A DNA stretch of 64,000 bases, from the NCBI GenBank assembly GCA_913056495.1, contig CAJXMO010000006.1, positions 124,001 through 188,000 of the forward strand, in the 5' to 3' direction. The first letter of the stretch is position 1. Every line of letters starts with the position of its first letter. Below are positions 8,833 to 17,419 of the stretch, in pieces. The notes beneath the pieces were generated by a model that was not told where the DNA came from, made no database searches, and was given only the letters and a program-made list of their open reading frames with translations. Origin of the DNA: an uncultured Alteromonadaceae bacterium. Lineage in GTDB: Bacteria; Pseudomonadota; Gammaproteobacteria; Enterobacterales; Alteromonadaceae. The position numbers and the translations under genes are program-made.

Positions 8833-9245
8833 TGAAGTTATTAATGAAAATTATGCTGGGATTGGGAGCATTAATACTTTTATCATTGTTCTTAATCCAA
8901 TATCTAAATGATAGAGGTGAAAGTCGGTTTCACAAAAAACTTGTTGCATACTGCCAATTCACTGAGATTGCAAAAGAGTTAAACTCTTTTTATCAAGCTA
9001 ATGGGTACTATCTCTCGGAAAGCGATTGGCAGTTGAGCATTGATTTAAGTTTATTAAATGAACGATGTTATGAAGATTACTCAGAATATGATAATACTTT
9101 CTATGATATTTTTGGGGCTTCGTACAAATATGAAAAACTCAATGGGACAGGGATGCGTCTTACAAGAGTCCGTGGGAGGGAAGAACCACAAAATTTGGAC
9201 TTTGAACAAATAATGGTTTTCAAATTAGGCAAGCGGGTTGAATAA
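8832..9245 (+). CDS. Membrane-anchored small protein, possible immunity partner
   Basis: 137 residues starting at the ATG overlapping the previous stop (a GTG at 8817 is the longer alternative, but the coupled ATG is preferred). One N-terminal hydrophobic helix (MLGLGALILLSLFLIQYL) is followed by a soluble domain rich in Tyr, Glu and Asp, so the protein is probably anchored in the inner membrane with its domain in the periplasm. No family is recognised. Its coupling to the HExxH protein, the bracketing direct repeats and the lack of similarity to nearby housekeeping genes suggest it could be the immunity or chaperone partner; this is inference only. Confidence 0.6.
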   Translation: MKLLMKIMLGLGALILLSLFLIQYLNDRGESRFHKKLVAYCQFTEIAKELNSFYQANGYYLSESDWQLSIDLSLLNERCYEDYSEYDNTFYDIFGASYKYEKLNGTGMRLTRVRGREEPQNLDFEQIMVFKLGKRVE

Positions 9246-9253
9246 CAGCCCGC

Positions 9254-9340
9254 GTAGGTTGGGTCGAACGAAGTGAATCCCAACAATTTAATTTAACACC
9301 ACCAAAATGTTGGGTGCGCCTCTGGCTTACCACAACCTAC
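9254..9340. repeat. Nested inverted repeat, right of cassette
   Basis: Outer arms GTAGGTTG (9254-9261) and CAACCTAC (9333-9340) are perfectly complementary, and an inner pair ATCCCAACA (9277-9285) and TGTTGGGT (9309-9316) adds a second stem. The unit begins with the same GTAGGTTGG as the repeat at 8320. It directly follows the stop codon of the cassette's second gene. Confidence 0.6.
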
Positions 9341-9353
9341 CACATATATAACA

Positions 9354-9371
9354 TTTGAGTACAGATCGGAC
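9354..9371 (+). repeat. Direct repeat, right copy
   Basis: TTTGAGTACAGATCGGAC, differing at one position from 8418-8435. In one frame both copies would encode F-E-Y-R-(A/S)-D, so they may be remnants of a coding sequence shared by an ancestral larger gene. Confidence 0.6.
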
Positions 9372-9690
9372 AATGTGAATTGGTATTTTTTAGCGCCAGC
9401 AAGCTTGACGCCTACGGTTTATATTTGAGCAGACAAAAAGCATGCTCTCGCGAATTATTTTCGGAGTAAACCCGCTACTAAGATTTATTGTAGGTCGCCA
9501 TTTATGGCGAAAATAAACCTTGTTTTCCGGCTTACGGCATCAGCACCTGCATCGCTCAAATACCAGCCTCGATATAAGCAAAGCCTGACTACGACGGAGC
9601 CGTTTTCGCTCAACTAAATCAATAAAACGACGACATTCACGCCGCACAATTTATTAAGTTCTATATCAAGAGTGCATACGTATTCAAAAA
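9372..9690. other. Non-coding, repeat-rich gap before the GH97 gene
   Basis: No gene is supported. The segment contains short palindromic bits such as TCGCCATTTATGGCGA (about 9496-9511) and TAGCGCCAGCAAGCTTGACG-like debris near 9411, suggesting accumulated intergenic repeats and decayed sequence between the cassette and GH97. Confidence 0.5.
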
Positions 9691-9704
9691 CTTAAACGTT
9701 TAAG
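9691..9704. promoter_or_regulatory. Perfect LacI-family-type operator before GH97
   Basis: CTTAAACGTTTAAG is a perfect 14-bp palindrome centred on CG, 70 bp upstream of the GH97 start codon. It shares the AAACGTTT core with the sites at 939 and 51861. Position and symmetry fit a repressor operator for sugar-responsive control. Confidence 0.6.
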
Positions 9705-9773
9705 ATTGTGTTTGTTTTTTGTTATATTCTGCTAGGATTAATACAACATCATTAACAAAGGCGGAAAATACCC

Positions 9774-11834
9774 ATGCGTTACTGGCCAATATTATTAACA
9801 AGTTTAAGTCTGAATGCTTTCGCAACTGACATCAGTGTTTATTCTCCAGACAAAAATATAAAGTTTACTTTTAGTGATACAGATGATCTCGCTAAATATT
9901 CCGTAGAATACAAAGGTGAAACGGTTATCAGCCCGAGTAAACTCGGTTTTACATTTGAAACAGCTAAACCTATGTACCGGGACTTTAACGTTAAAGAAAT
10001 TTCCCGGGATCAGCAAGATACTCGCTGGGAACAGCCTTGGGGTGAAGACAGAATTGTTGAAAATAAATACAACGAACTTACGGTTCAGTTTAGCGACATT
10101 CATGATGCCAGTAACAAATTTAATGTCACCGCCAGAGTTTATAACGACGGCATTGGTTTTCAATACTATGTACCGTCTGAAGGACCTCGTGCCATTACGC
10201 GTGAACTTACCGAATTTACGCTTGTAGACTCACACAAAGCAACCGCGTACTGGATCCCGGGTCAAGGCTATGAGCGTTATGAGTATTTGTATAACGAAAC
10301 GCCTCTGCAACAAGTCAGTAAAGCGAATACACCAATCACAATCAAAATGGGTAACGGTGTTCATGTTGCCATTCATGAAGCCGCTTTGGTGGACTATGCT
10401 GGCATGAGCTTAAACCGTGAAAAACTGGGGCGTCTGGTTGCCGATTTATCTCCGCGTTCAGACGGGATAAAAGTTAGAAAATCTGGCAGTTTCAAAACGC
10501 CCTGGCGTACCATTCAAATTGGCGACAATGCGGTTGATTTAATTAACTCTCATCTAAGCTTAAATTTAAATGAGCCGAATAAACTCGGTGATGTCAGTAG
10601 TTGGATTAATCCGGGTAAATATATCGGTATTTGGTGGGGCATGCATATTCAAAAATATACCTGGGGATCAGGTGAAAAGCATGGCGCAACCACTGAAAAC
10701 ACAATTAAATATATGGATTTTGCCGCTAAACATGGCTTTGATGGTGTTTTGGTTGAAGGCTGGAATACCGGCTGGGACGGTGACTGGATTGCTAATTCTG
10801 AATTATTTTCGTTTACTCAAAGCTACCCTGATTTTGATATTAAAAAAGTAACCGAACATGGCAAAAAAATCGGGGTAAAACTGATAGGCCATCATGAAAC
10901 GTCAGGCGGCATCAGTAACTACGAAGCCCAAATGGAAGCGGGTTTTAAGCTTTATCAAGATATGGGTGTTGAGCAAATCAAAACCGGTTATGTGGCGCAC
11001 GGCCAAAACCTTAAGCGCCGTGATGAAAATGGCATTATGCGCTATGAGTTCACCGACAGTCAGGATGTAGTCAATCACTTTATTCATAATGTCACCACGG
11101 CGGCAAAATATCAGCTGTCAATTAATACCCATGAATCAGTTAAAGATACCGGCCTGCGCCGCACCTACCCTAACTGGATTGCACGCGAAAGTGCGCGCGG
11201 TCAGGAATACAGCGCTGGTTGGGCTGCGCCAAATCCACCGTCACATATTCCGTATTTAGCCTTTACCCGAATGTTGTCCGGCCCGATGGATTTCACCCCA
11301 GGTATTTTTGATCTGGATTATCCGAGCATAAAAGGTGGCACCGAAGAGCATGGTTTAACCGAGATCATGCGTCCGCAAACGACGATTGCAAAACAGTTAG
11401 CTGAATATGTGGTGATATACAGCCCGATTCAAATGGCGGCAGATTTGCCGGAAAACTATGAAGCTAAACCTGAGCCTTTCCAGTTTATTAAGGATGTACC
11501 GACTGACTGGGAAAAATCGGTCGCGTTGCAGGGTGAAGTTGGCGACTATGTGGTTATTGCTCGTAAAGAGAAAAAACACCGCCACTATTCAGGCAACGAC
11601 TGGTATTTAGGTGCAATAACCAATGAAGATTCGCGCACAATAGAAATTGATTTAGGCTTTTTAGATGAAGGCGTTCAGTACGAAGCGCAAATCTATAAAG
11701 ATGGTAACCAAGCTGACTGGCGAACAAACCCATATGATATAGATATCATTAAACAAAAAGTGGATAGTCGGGTTAAGCTAAAAGTTAAACTGGCCGCAGC
11801 CGGTGGCGCCGCTATCCGTTTTAAAGCCTTATAA
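9774..11834 (+). CDS. GH97 alpha-glucosidase (SusB-like, inverting type)
   Basis: 686 residues with a signal peptide (cleavage near LNAFA-TD), so a periplasmic enzyme. The N-terminal ~270 residues are the beta-sandwich of GH97 and the middle is the catalytic barrel with YIGIWWGMHI, FDGVLVEGWNTGW and HHETSGGISNYE. Three glutamates expected in the inverting SusB subgroup are in place: E375 (HHE), E454 (NTHE) and E478 (SARGQEY); the 24-residue spacing of the last two matches SusB. Retaining GH97 alpha-galactosidases have an aspartate nucleophile instead, so an alpha-glucosidase acting on alpha-glucans is favoured. No SusC/D partners are adjacent; the gene stands alone behind a LacI-type palindrome and is closed by a strong terminator. 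Confidence 0.93.
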   Translation: MRYWPILLTSLSLNAFATDISVYSPDKNIKFTFSDTDDLAKYSVEYKGETVISPSKLGFTFETAKPMYRDFNVKEISRDQQDTRWEQPWGEDRIVENKYNELTVQFSDIHDASNKFNVTARVYNDGIGFQYYVPSEGPRAITRELTEFTLVDSHKATAYWIPGQGYERYEYLYNETPLQQVSKANTPITIKMGNGVHVAIHEAALVDYAGMSLNREKLGRLVADLSPRSDGIKVRKSGSFKTPWRTIQIGDNAVDLINSHLSLNLNEPNKLGDVSSWINPGKYIGIWWGMHIQKYTWGSGEKHGATTENTIKYMDFAAKHGFDGVLVEGWNTGWDGDWIANSELFSFTQSYPDFDIKKVTEHGKKIGVKLIGHHETSGGISNYEAQMEAGFKLYQDMGVEQIKTGYVAHGQNLKRRDENGIMRYEFTDSQDVVNHFIHNVTTAAKYQLSINTHESVKDTGLRRTYPNWIARESARGQEYSAGWAAPNPPSHIPYLAFTRMLSGPMDFTPGIFDLDYPSIKGGTEEHGLTEIMRPQTTIAKQLAEYVVIYSPIQMAADLPENYEAKPEPFQFIKDVPTDWEKSVALQGEVGDYVVIARKEKKHRHYSGNDWYLGAITNEDSRTIEIDLGFLDEGVQYEAQIYKDGNQADWRTNPYDIDIIKQKVDSRVKLKVKLAAAGGAAIRFKAL

Positions 11835-11853
11835 AATCTCGGTTGGGGATCAT

Positions 11854-11885
11854 AAAGAGGTGATTTTCATCACCTCTTTTTCTTT
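11854..11885 (+). terminator. Intrinsic terminator of the GH97 gene
   Basis: AAAGAGGTGA (11854-11863), a 6-nt loop, and TCACCTCTTT (11870-11879) form a 10-bp stem followed by a T-rich tract. It begins 19 bp after the GH97 stop codon. Confidence 0.88.
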
Positions 11886-12047
11886 TTTTGCAATTAATAA
11901 AGGCACTTATAACCAAAAATACTTTGCAGAACTGATTAAATTTTGACTAAAATGTGAAACGTTAACCCTGATTCAATAACCTATATAAACTGGATACTGG
12001 TTGTCCATCATACTGGATTAACGCCCTTCAAATAACAAGGAATCAAA

Positions 12048-12491
12048 ATGCTTACTTGGCAAGATATTTTACGTTTTTCATCAAAAGGTAACCCTCAACC
12101 AAAACAAAAAGTCACAAAAACTCAAGAAGAATGGCGTCAGACCTTACCGGACGACGCCTTTCATGTCACCCGGGAAAAAGGCACTGAACGACCTTTTAGC
12201 AGCGACGCTTGTACCTTGTTTGAACCCGGCAAGTACCACTGTATTTGTTGTGATTCGTTATTATTTGATGCCAGTGAAAAGTTTGATAGTGGTACTGGGT
12301 GGCCTTCTTTCACTCAACCGGCAACAGAAGATGCAATCGCCTACAAAGCCGATGACAGTCATGCAATGCACCGTATAGAAACCGTGTGTAATACCTGTGA
12401 TGCACATTTAGGTCATGTTTTTCCGGACGGCCCGCCACCTTCTTATTTGCGATACTGCATTAACGCAGTAGCACTAAAAAAAGCTGACTAA
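12048..12491 (+). CDS. msrB: Peptide-methionine (R)-S-oxide reductase
   Basis: 147 residues, normal MsrB length, no signal peptide. It reduces the R-epimer of methionine sulfoxide in proteins using thioredoxin. The two zinc-binding CxxC pairs are visible (HCICCDSLL... beginning YHCICC, and CNTCDAHLGH), as are the substrate-site motifs SGTGWPSFTQP and GHVFPDGPP. The catalytic cysteine lies in RYCINAVAL near the C-terminus, so it is a cysteine, not selenocysteine, enzyme. AAGGAA precedes the ATG by about 5 bp. It appears monocistronic. Confidence 0.97.
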   Translation: MLTWQDILRFSSKGNPQPKQKVTKTQEEWRQTLPDDAFHVTREKGTERPFSSDACTLFEPGKYHCICCDSLLFDASEKFDSGTGWPSFTQPATEDAIAYKADDSHAMHRIETVCNTCDAHLGHVFPDGPPPSYLRYCINAVALKKAD

Positions 12492-12571
12492 AAAAGCTGA
12501 CTAAAATATCGGATTAAGAACAGTCATGTATTAATTGCCAATAGGCTTATTCGCTACAGGCCGGATTGGCG

Positions 12572-12826
12572 TTATACAAGCTCACCTTTATAGATTTTGT
12601 AATGGCGCTCAACATTGGCTGTTATTTTACCCCAATTCGATAAACGAACTTTTTGTTGATGAAAATCCAAAGCAGCTTGGTTTTTAAACGCTTCATATAC
12701 AGTAAATCGGCTTCGCTAAATAACAAGCATTCGGGTTAATCTAGCCTGTTCCGGCAAAGCGTTTTTGATCAGGTTGAGCGCAGGCTCGGACACAATAATA
12801 AATCCTTTTAAAATGATTTTTTCCAT
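12572..12826 (-). pseudogene. Antibiotic-biosynthesis-monooxygenase (YgiN-like) pseudogene
   Basis: On the minus strand an ATG at 12826, preceded by AAAGGA, opens a reading frame that gives a typical ABM-domain start (EKIILKGFIIVSEPALNLI) and after an in-frame TAG (12716-12718, codon 37) continues in the same frame with RSRFTVYEAFKNQAALDFHQ and WGKITANVERHYKIYKGEL, the diagnostic second half of the family. About a dozen residues expected between the halves (the C-L-x-F-x-V-x-x-D segment) are missing. The gene therefore seems to have lost a short internal piece and gained an amber stop. It lies 20 bp downstream of cti on the same strand, so was probably co-transcribed. Confidence 0.8.
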
Positions 12827-12846
12827 CTAATAATTCCTTTGTCAGT

Positions 12847-15177
12847 TTACCTGTTTTCGAGCCGGTTATAATCAAATAAGCCATATTTCAGACCTTGATT
12901 TTGTTTTGCAACCTTGTGCAATAAGTCGCTGTACTGCCAGAACTCGGGATCGGTTCGCCTGATTGCATACCGGCTCTTAAGTTCAAAATAACCCTGCTCC
13001 GACTTAACCTGATTGAGCGAATGGATAAATGTATCCAACTGTTCTGCCTTTAAATACCAAAGTGCTTGAGGATAATCACCAATAAAACCCGGCGTCAGGG
13101 TCGCATAATCCTCACTGTATTCTCTTTGCTCTTCTTCATTCAGTAAGCTGGAAATATTAAAATGCGCGTTATTTCTCAGCAGTGTGTATGCCTGTATTCC
13201 AGCTTTTTCTTCAACCAAAATAAATGAAACTGGCGGTAATTGCTGAACAGCCTGATTGGCCAGTTGATTTAACAACGCCAGTTTATCAGCGGGGTTAATC
13301 TGATAAGTTTGATTATTTACATCCATTAATCTGAGTTTGATTAAATGATACAACTCATTTTGCGGATCATTACTTTGATACTGAATACCACTGGGCTGAT
13401 TGAATTGATTTTCATCCGACTGTAAGTATTCAGCCAAATTCTGATGGGCTTTTCTGTACCAGTGAGCCTTGATTGGTTGCCTCTTGTCCTCGGGCAATAA
13501 CGCCAGAAAATTTCGCTCACCTTCCAGCCGTAAAAAATCCATATACAGGCGAGTCAATAATTGATGACCCAAATTTCCATAAACATCAAAACCAGCGACT
13601 AATAAATAATGTATACGCTCAAACATGGGGTAATCAATAATCCAGGTTGTTTTCGGATTTTGGCCTACGAGCCCTTTAACCACGGTCGCACTGTCAAAAT
13701 GGCGAAAAATGGTTAATGCCGCATTATCATTGCGCCCTTCACCCTGCCAGATTAGTTGTTCTGTTAAATGCTCTCCGTTGGCAAATAACTCATTGGCTAG
13801 CCGGGCTTTGGCTGTCATATATTCACTTTCATTTTCAGCATATTTGAGCCAGTTTGAAATAGGCAAAGCATTACTGTCTTCCGCTGCAGGTAACGCCAGT
13901 TTTTGTTTGGTTTCAGCCAGAAATCTATTGACCTGCTTATTTGCAGAAAACTCAGGATCCGCAAAAACTACCCAGAAGTGATCGTTAATGACATTCAGTG
14001 CAACCTGTCCGCGACATACAGGCCCTTTAATAAAGCCCATAATAATAAATTGAGCCTCATCTAACATAAACTGATATCTGGATTTAATAGGTAGCTCAGC
14101 AAAAGTAACAAACGGATTGGATGCTGATTCAATTTGATATCCGGGCAATTGCTTCACTGAATAATCAGGATGGATAAACAGTTTTTTAATTCGCTCAAAT
14201 TTTTGCGAAGTAAGCGCTAACGGTAAATGCGTTTTAGCGAGCGTACTGGTTTTATCATGAATGAAACGATAATAAACTTGGTCTGTTTTTGGATCTTCAA
14301 AAGGTCTGCGGGTATCAATTATCTTGATAGGCTCGCCGGGCGGTGTGCTTGAACGAACCAGTTTAAAGTATTGGGTATCAGCGCCTTCATTTTTAACGTA
14401 TAAATGCGCTAAAAACCAATGCTCGTATATATATCTGGCTGTTAACTGATGTTTTAATGAAGTCTGGTTAAAAAAAGCTTCCCACCTATATAACTGATGC
14501 TTAATAGAATCAGCCGGCTGCGCTATATTTGCCATTTTACCACCTGCGCTTATCCAGGATTCCAACAGAGTAAATTCTTCACTGGAAATCGCTGGCAGAC
14601 CATATGGCATCCCGGCATGAGGATTGTTTTGTGCAAACTCTGAATAATCCTCAATACTAGAACAGGTTTGCTGCCGACTTAACGAAAAATCGTATTCATC
14701 TCCCAGAATTTTCGGCATTGGCTTATCCGATTTTGATTTCAACAATAAGCTCTGAAATAAAACACTGGCCATTACATTTGCCTGAGGGGTTTGCTCGCGT
14801 TCATTTAAAACCGGTTTAAATCCTCTCTCCCGCCACTGCTGAGTATGAGTCGCATCAATAAATAAGCGACTTGGATTAGTCGCGAGCAACCTTTCACCGT
14901 TATAAACTTTTTCCGGATGAATGCCTCTGTCAATCCCGGCAGGTGATGACAACTTGAGCTGGCAGGGCGCATCATAACATCCGTGACAGACAACACATCT
15001 TTGTTCTACTACTGGTTTTACCTGATTTAAATAAAATTCACCGTCTGATGAATCAGGCGCAACGATACGTTCAGTAACCGCAGCTTGACCAAACATTTGA
15101 TCATATTGATTAAGACCCAATAAAGCACAGGCAGATAGAGATAATAATAAACAGGCTAAAATAATAAGTTTATTCAT
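12847..15177 (-). CDS. cti: Fatty acid cis/trans isomerase
   Basis: 776 residues. It isomerises cis-unsaturated membrane fatty acids to trans in response to solvent or heat stress, working in the periplasm as a cytochrome c-type protein. The N-terminus is a signal sequence ending in LLSLSACALL; the cysteine could also be a lipobox. The heme-binding site is plain at QRCVVCHGCYDAPC (CxxCH, about residues 60-75), the family hallmark. Other Cti-like segments include NPHAGMPYGLPAI, STPPGEPIKIIDTRRPF and FIKGPVCRGQVALNVI. Length agrees with Pseudomonas/Vibrio Cti. Downstream is the broken monooxygenase gene. Confidence 0.95.
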   Translation of the reverse strand: MNKLIILACLLLSLSACALLGLNQYDQMFGQAAVTERIVAPDSSDGEFYLNQVKPVVEQRCVVCHGCYDAPCQLKLSSPAGIDRGIHPEKVYNGERLLATNPSRLFIDATHTQQWRERGFKPVLNEREQTPQANVMASVLFQSLLLKSKSDKPMPKILGDEYDFSLSRQQTCSSIEDYSEFAQNNPHAGMPYGLPAISSEEFTLLESWISAGGKMANIAQPADSIKHQLYRWEAFFNQTSLKHQLTARYIYEHWFLAHLYVKNEGADTQYFKLVRSSTPPGEPIKIIDTRRPFEDPKTDQVYYRFIHDKTSTLAKTHLPLALTSQKFERIKKLFIHPDYSVKQLPGYQIESASNPFVTFAELPIKSRYQFMLDEAQFIIMGFIKGPVCRGQVALNVINDHFWVVFADPEFSANKQVNRFLAETKQKLALPAAEDSNALPISNWLKYAENESEYMTAKARLANELFANGEHLTEQLIWQGEGRNDNAALTIFRHFDSATVVKGLVGQNPKTTWIIDYPMFERIHYLLVAGFDVYGNLGHQLLTRLYMDFLRLEGERNFLALLPEDKRQPIKAHWYRKAHQNLAEYLQSDENQFNQPSGIQYQSNDPQNELYHLIKLRLMDVNNQTYQINPADKLALLNQLANQAVQQLPPVSFILVEEKAGIQAYTLLRNNAHFNISSLLNEEEQREYSEDYATLTPGFIGDYPQALWYLKAEQLDTFIHSLNQVKSEQGYFELKSRYAIRRTDPEFWQYSDLLHKVAKQNQGLKYGLFDYNRLENR

Positions 15178-15225
15178 AACAATTAAGCATGACGTCCTTG
15201 TAAAGAAAAGGCAGATGAGAAGCAG

Positions 15226-17409
15226 TTAAAATTCAGAAAACTCAGTTAATACGCAATAAAGCTGATTAAGATCAATCGGTTTATCAATACAGGCGTTAGC
15301 ACCTACCCGCGTATAATGTTTAATATCATCCGGCATGACATTGGCTGTTTGCATAATGATAGGGACATCTATATCCAGTTCCCGAATACGACGCGTTGCT
15401 TCAACGCCGTCCATTTCGGGCATTTGCACATCCATTAAAATAATATCAGGTTTGAATGTATGATATCCGTCCAGAGCCTCTTTCCCGTTGCCTGCCAAGA
15501 TAATTTCAGCCTGTGTGGTTTCCAGCATATATTTTAAGATTTCCTGATTGATTTCGTTATCCTCAGCCACCAAAATTTTACGCCCCGTTAAATCAGGACA
15601 CTCTGTTGATTTAACCGCTTTTGCTTCAATTGTCTGGTTAATGACTTCAGCTTTGATCAGGACAGAGAAACTACAACCCTGTCCGATTTCTGAATGAACT
15701 GTAATTTCGCCACCCATTAATTCAGCTAGCCCTTTACAAATAGCCAGCCCCAAACCCGTGCCACCAAATTTTCGTGTTGTACTCGGGTCTGCCTGTTCAA
15801 ATGTATTAAATATTTTATTTAATTGCTCCGATGTCATACCTATACCAGTGTCTGACACTTTTAGCCTGAAACCAAAATTTTCAACCTGACTAATCACCAC
15901 TTCTACTTTTCCTTGTTCAGTGAATTTTAAAGCATTTGAACACAGGTTAATCAAGATTTGATTAAAACGCGTGGGGTCCATTAACCAGACCGGCGGACAA
16001 TGGTTTGAATAATGGATATCAAAAGCCAGCCCCTTTTCCCGAGCTTGCTGCCTGAACGGACTCAATACACTGTCTAGTAACTCATGCAAATTCACTTGGG
16101 TTATTTCCAGCGTCATTTTACCAGCTTCAATCTTTGAAAAATCGAGAATATCATTTAATAAAGTCAGTAAATTTTTTGCTGAATATTCTGCTTTTTTAAC
16201 CCACTCAGCCTGAAAGTCATTTAGGTCTGACTTTGCAACTAGTTGTAACATGCCTAATACGCCATTCATCGGCGTTCGAATTTCATGACTCATGTTCGCC
16301 AAAAATTGAGATTTAGATTTTTCAGATTGTTCAGCAAGCTGCTTAGCGTGGGTTAAACGGGTCACTTGGTCGTCAATTTTATTGGCCATTTTTTGCATTG
16401 CGCTCATCAATTCATCAAACTCAGCATAATCGCTTTCCATTTTTTGTGTCTGATAATTACCCGTGGCAAACTGCCGACTCAATTCAATCATTTCGATTAG
16501 CGGCCGATTAATTTGTGCCGAGAAACGTTTGATGTAAAACACTAAGACTAATAAAAATACAACAAATAAAAAGAGTAAAGTTAAGATAGTCGTGACAAAT
16601 ATATAATGATGATCTGATTTATTTTGATGAACTTCAAGACGTAAATCGACCGGCTGACCATTTTTAACGACAGGCACATCGACCAGACTTGCTGCACTAA
16701 AGTACGAAGCAAATTGATTTAACTCAACTTGGGATATCGGATCTATCGCTAATTGGTATAAATAGTCTTGTGCTTGTTTAGTACTATTCAAATCGCTCAT
16801 AAGTGCACTGATATCAATAAAACTCACCAAAATACCAGTGGTTTCATGAGGATTCACGATGGAATTATTTTGCTTTTGTAAGGGTATAATATAGGCCAGT
16901 AAGTAAGGTGTTTTCTTATTTACAAAATACCTGTCTCCTATCGCCTGATCATCTATATAGTTAAGGGTTGCCTGCACTTTTTCCGGGTTATCAACCATAA
17001 TACTGTGGGCCAGTTGACTTAAAAAATCCGTTTCGATTTTCAGTGTACTGTAAGGATAAGCTTCAATGACAAAATCGGAATCATCCATAATCAAAGCCGC
17101 TTCTACCAGCTGATTTTGCTCGACATACGCCTGCAATTCTTTAGATACATACTGGGAAAGCAAAATATTTCTTGTTACCTCAACAATGGCTTCATTATTA
17201 GCCAATGACAAGCTATCAAATTTTACATGTAACAGACTATTATAAATTGAAGCAGCGGCAGTTTTACTCTCCCACTCTATATTATTTTCTACCTTATCCA
17301 GTCCCCGCTGATAAAAGTTAAATACCAGAACAATGCCGATCACCAGCATGGGCACCAAAATGACACTGGCTATGGTTCGGAATAAGACATCCTGATAATG
17401 CTTTTTCAT
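15226..17409 (-). CDS. LuxQ-like hybrid sensor histidine kinase
   Basis: 727 residues. TM1 (about 11-33) and TM2 (about 270-293) enclose a ~235-residue periplasmic sensor; a HAMP-like linker follows, then HisKA with phospho-acceptor H375 (MSHEIRTPMNG), HATPase with NALKFT, DTGIGM and GGTGLGLAIC boxes, and a C-terminal receiver domain (VAEDNEINQ; phospho-Asp in ILMDVQMPEMDG). There is no Hpt and no DNA-binding output, so phosphate must pass to proteins encoded elsewhere. It is encoded 10 bp after a periplasmic sugar-binding-like protein with no ABC permease nearby, an arrangement like LuxP-LuxQ: the binding protein probably presents its ligand to the periplasmic domain. Confidence 0.92.
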   Translation of the reverse strand: MKKHYQDVLFRTIASVILVPMLVIGIVLVFNFYQRGLDKVENNIEWESKTAAASIYNSLLHVKFDSLSLANNEAIVEVTRNILLSQYVSKELQAYVEQNQLVEAALIMDDSDFVIEAYPYSTLKIETDFLSQLAHSIMVDNPEKVQATLNYIDDQAIGDRYFVNKKTPYLLAYIIPLQKQNNSIVNPHETTGILVSFIDISALMSDLNSTKQAQDYLYQLAIDPISQVELNQFASYFSAASLVDVPVVKNGQPVDLRLEVHQNKSDHHYIFVTTILTLLFLFVVFLLVLVFYIKRFSAQINRPLIEMIELSRQFATGNYQTQKMESDYAEFDELMSAMQKMANKIDDQVTRLTHAKQLAEQSEKSKSQFLANMSHEIRTPMNGVLGMLQLVAKSDLNDFQAEWVKKAEYSAKNLLTLLNDILDFSKIEAGKMTLEITQVNLHELLDSVLSPFRQQAREKGLAFDIHYSNHCPPVWLMDPTRFNQILINLCSNALKFTEQGKVEVVISQVENFGFRLKVSDTGIGMTSEQLNKIFNTFEQADPSTTRKFGGTGLGLAICKGLAELMGGEITVHSEIGQGCSFSVLIKAEVINQTIEAKAVKSTECPDLTGRKILVAEDNEINQEILKYMLETTQAEIILAGNGKEALDGYHTFKPDIILMDVQMPEMDGVEATRRIRELDIDVPIIMQTANVMPDDIKHYTRVGANACIDKPIDLNQLYCVLTEFSEF

Positions 17410-17419
17410 ATCAATACGC

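Noticed and set aside
8831..9245. Longer GTG-started version of the membrane-anchored cassette protein (from 8817)
   Set aside because: The TAATG overlap at 8830-8834 gives a standard coupled start and places the hydrophobic helix at the N-terminus.
9372..9690. CRISPR-like or tandem repeat array in the gap before GH97
   Set aside because: The repeats are few, of different sequence and irregularly spaced.
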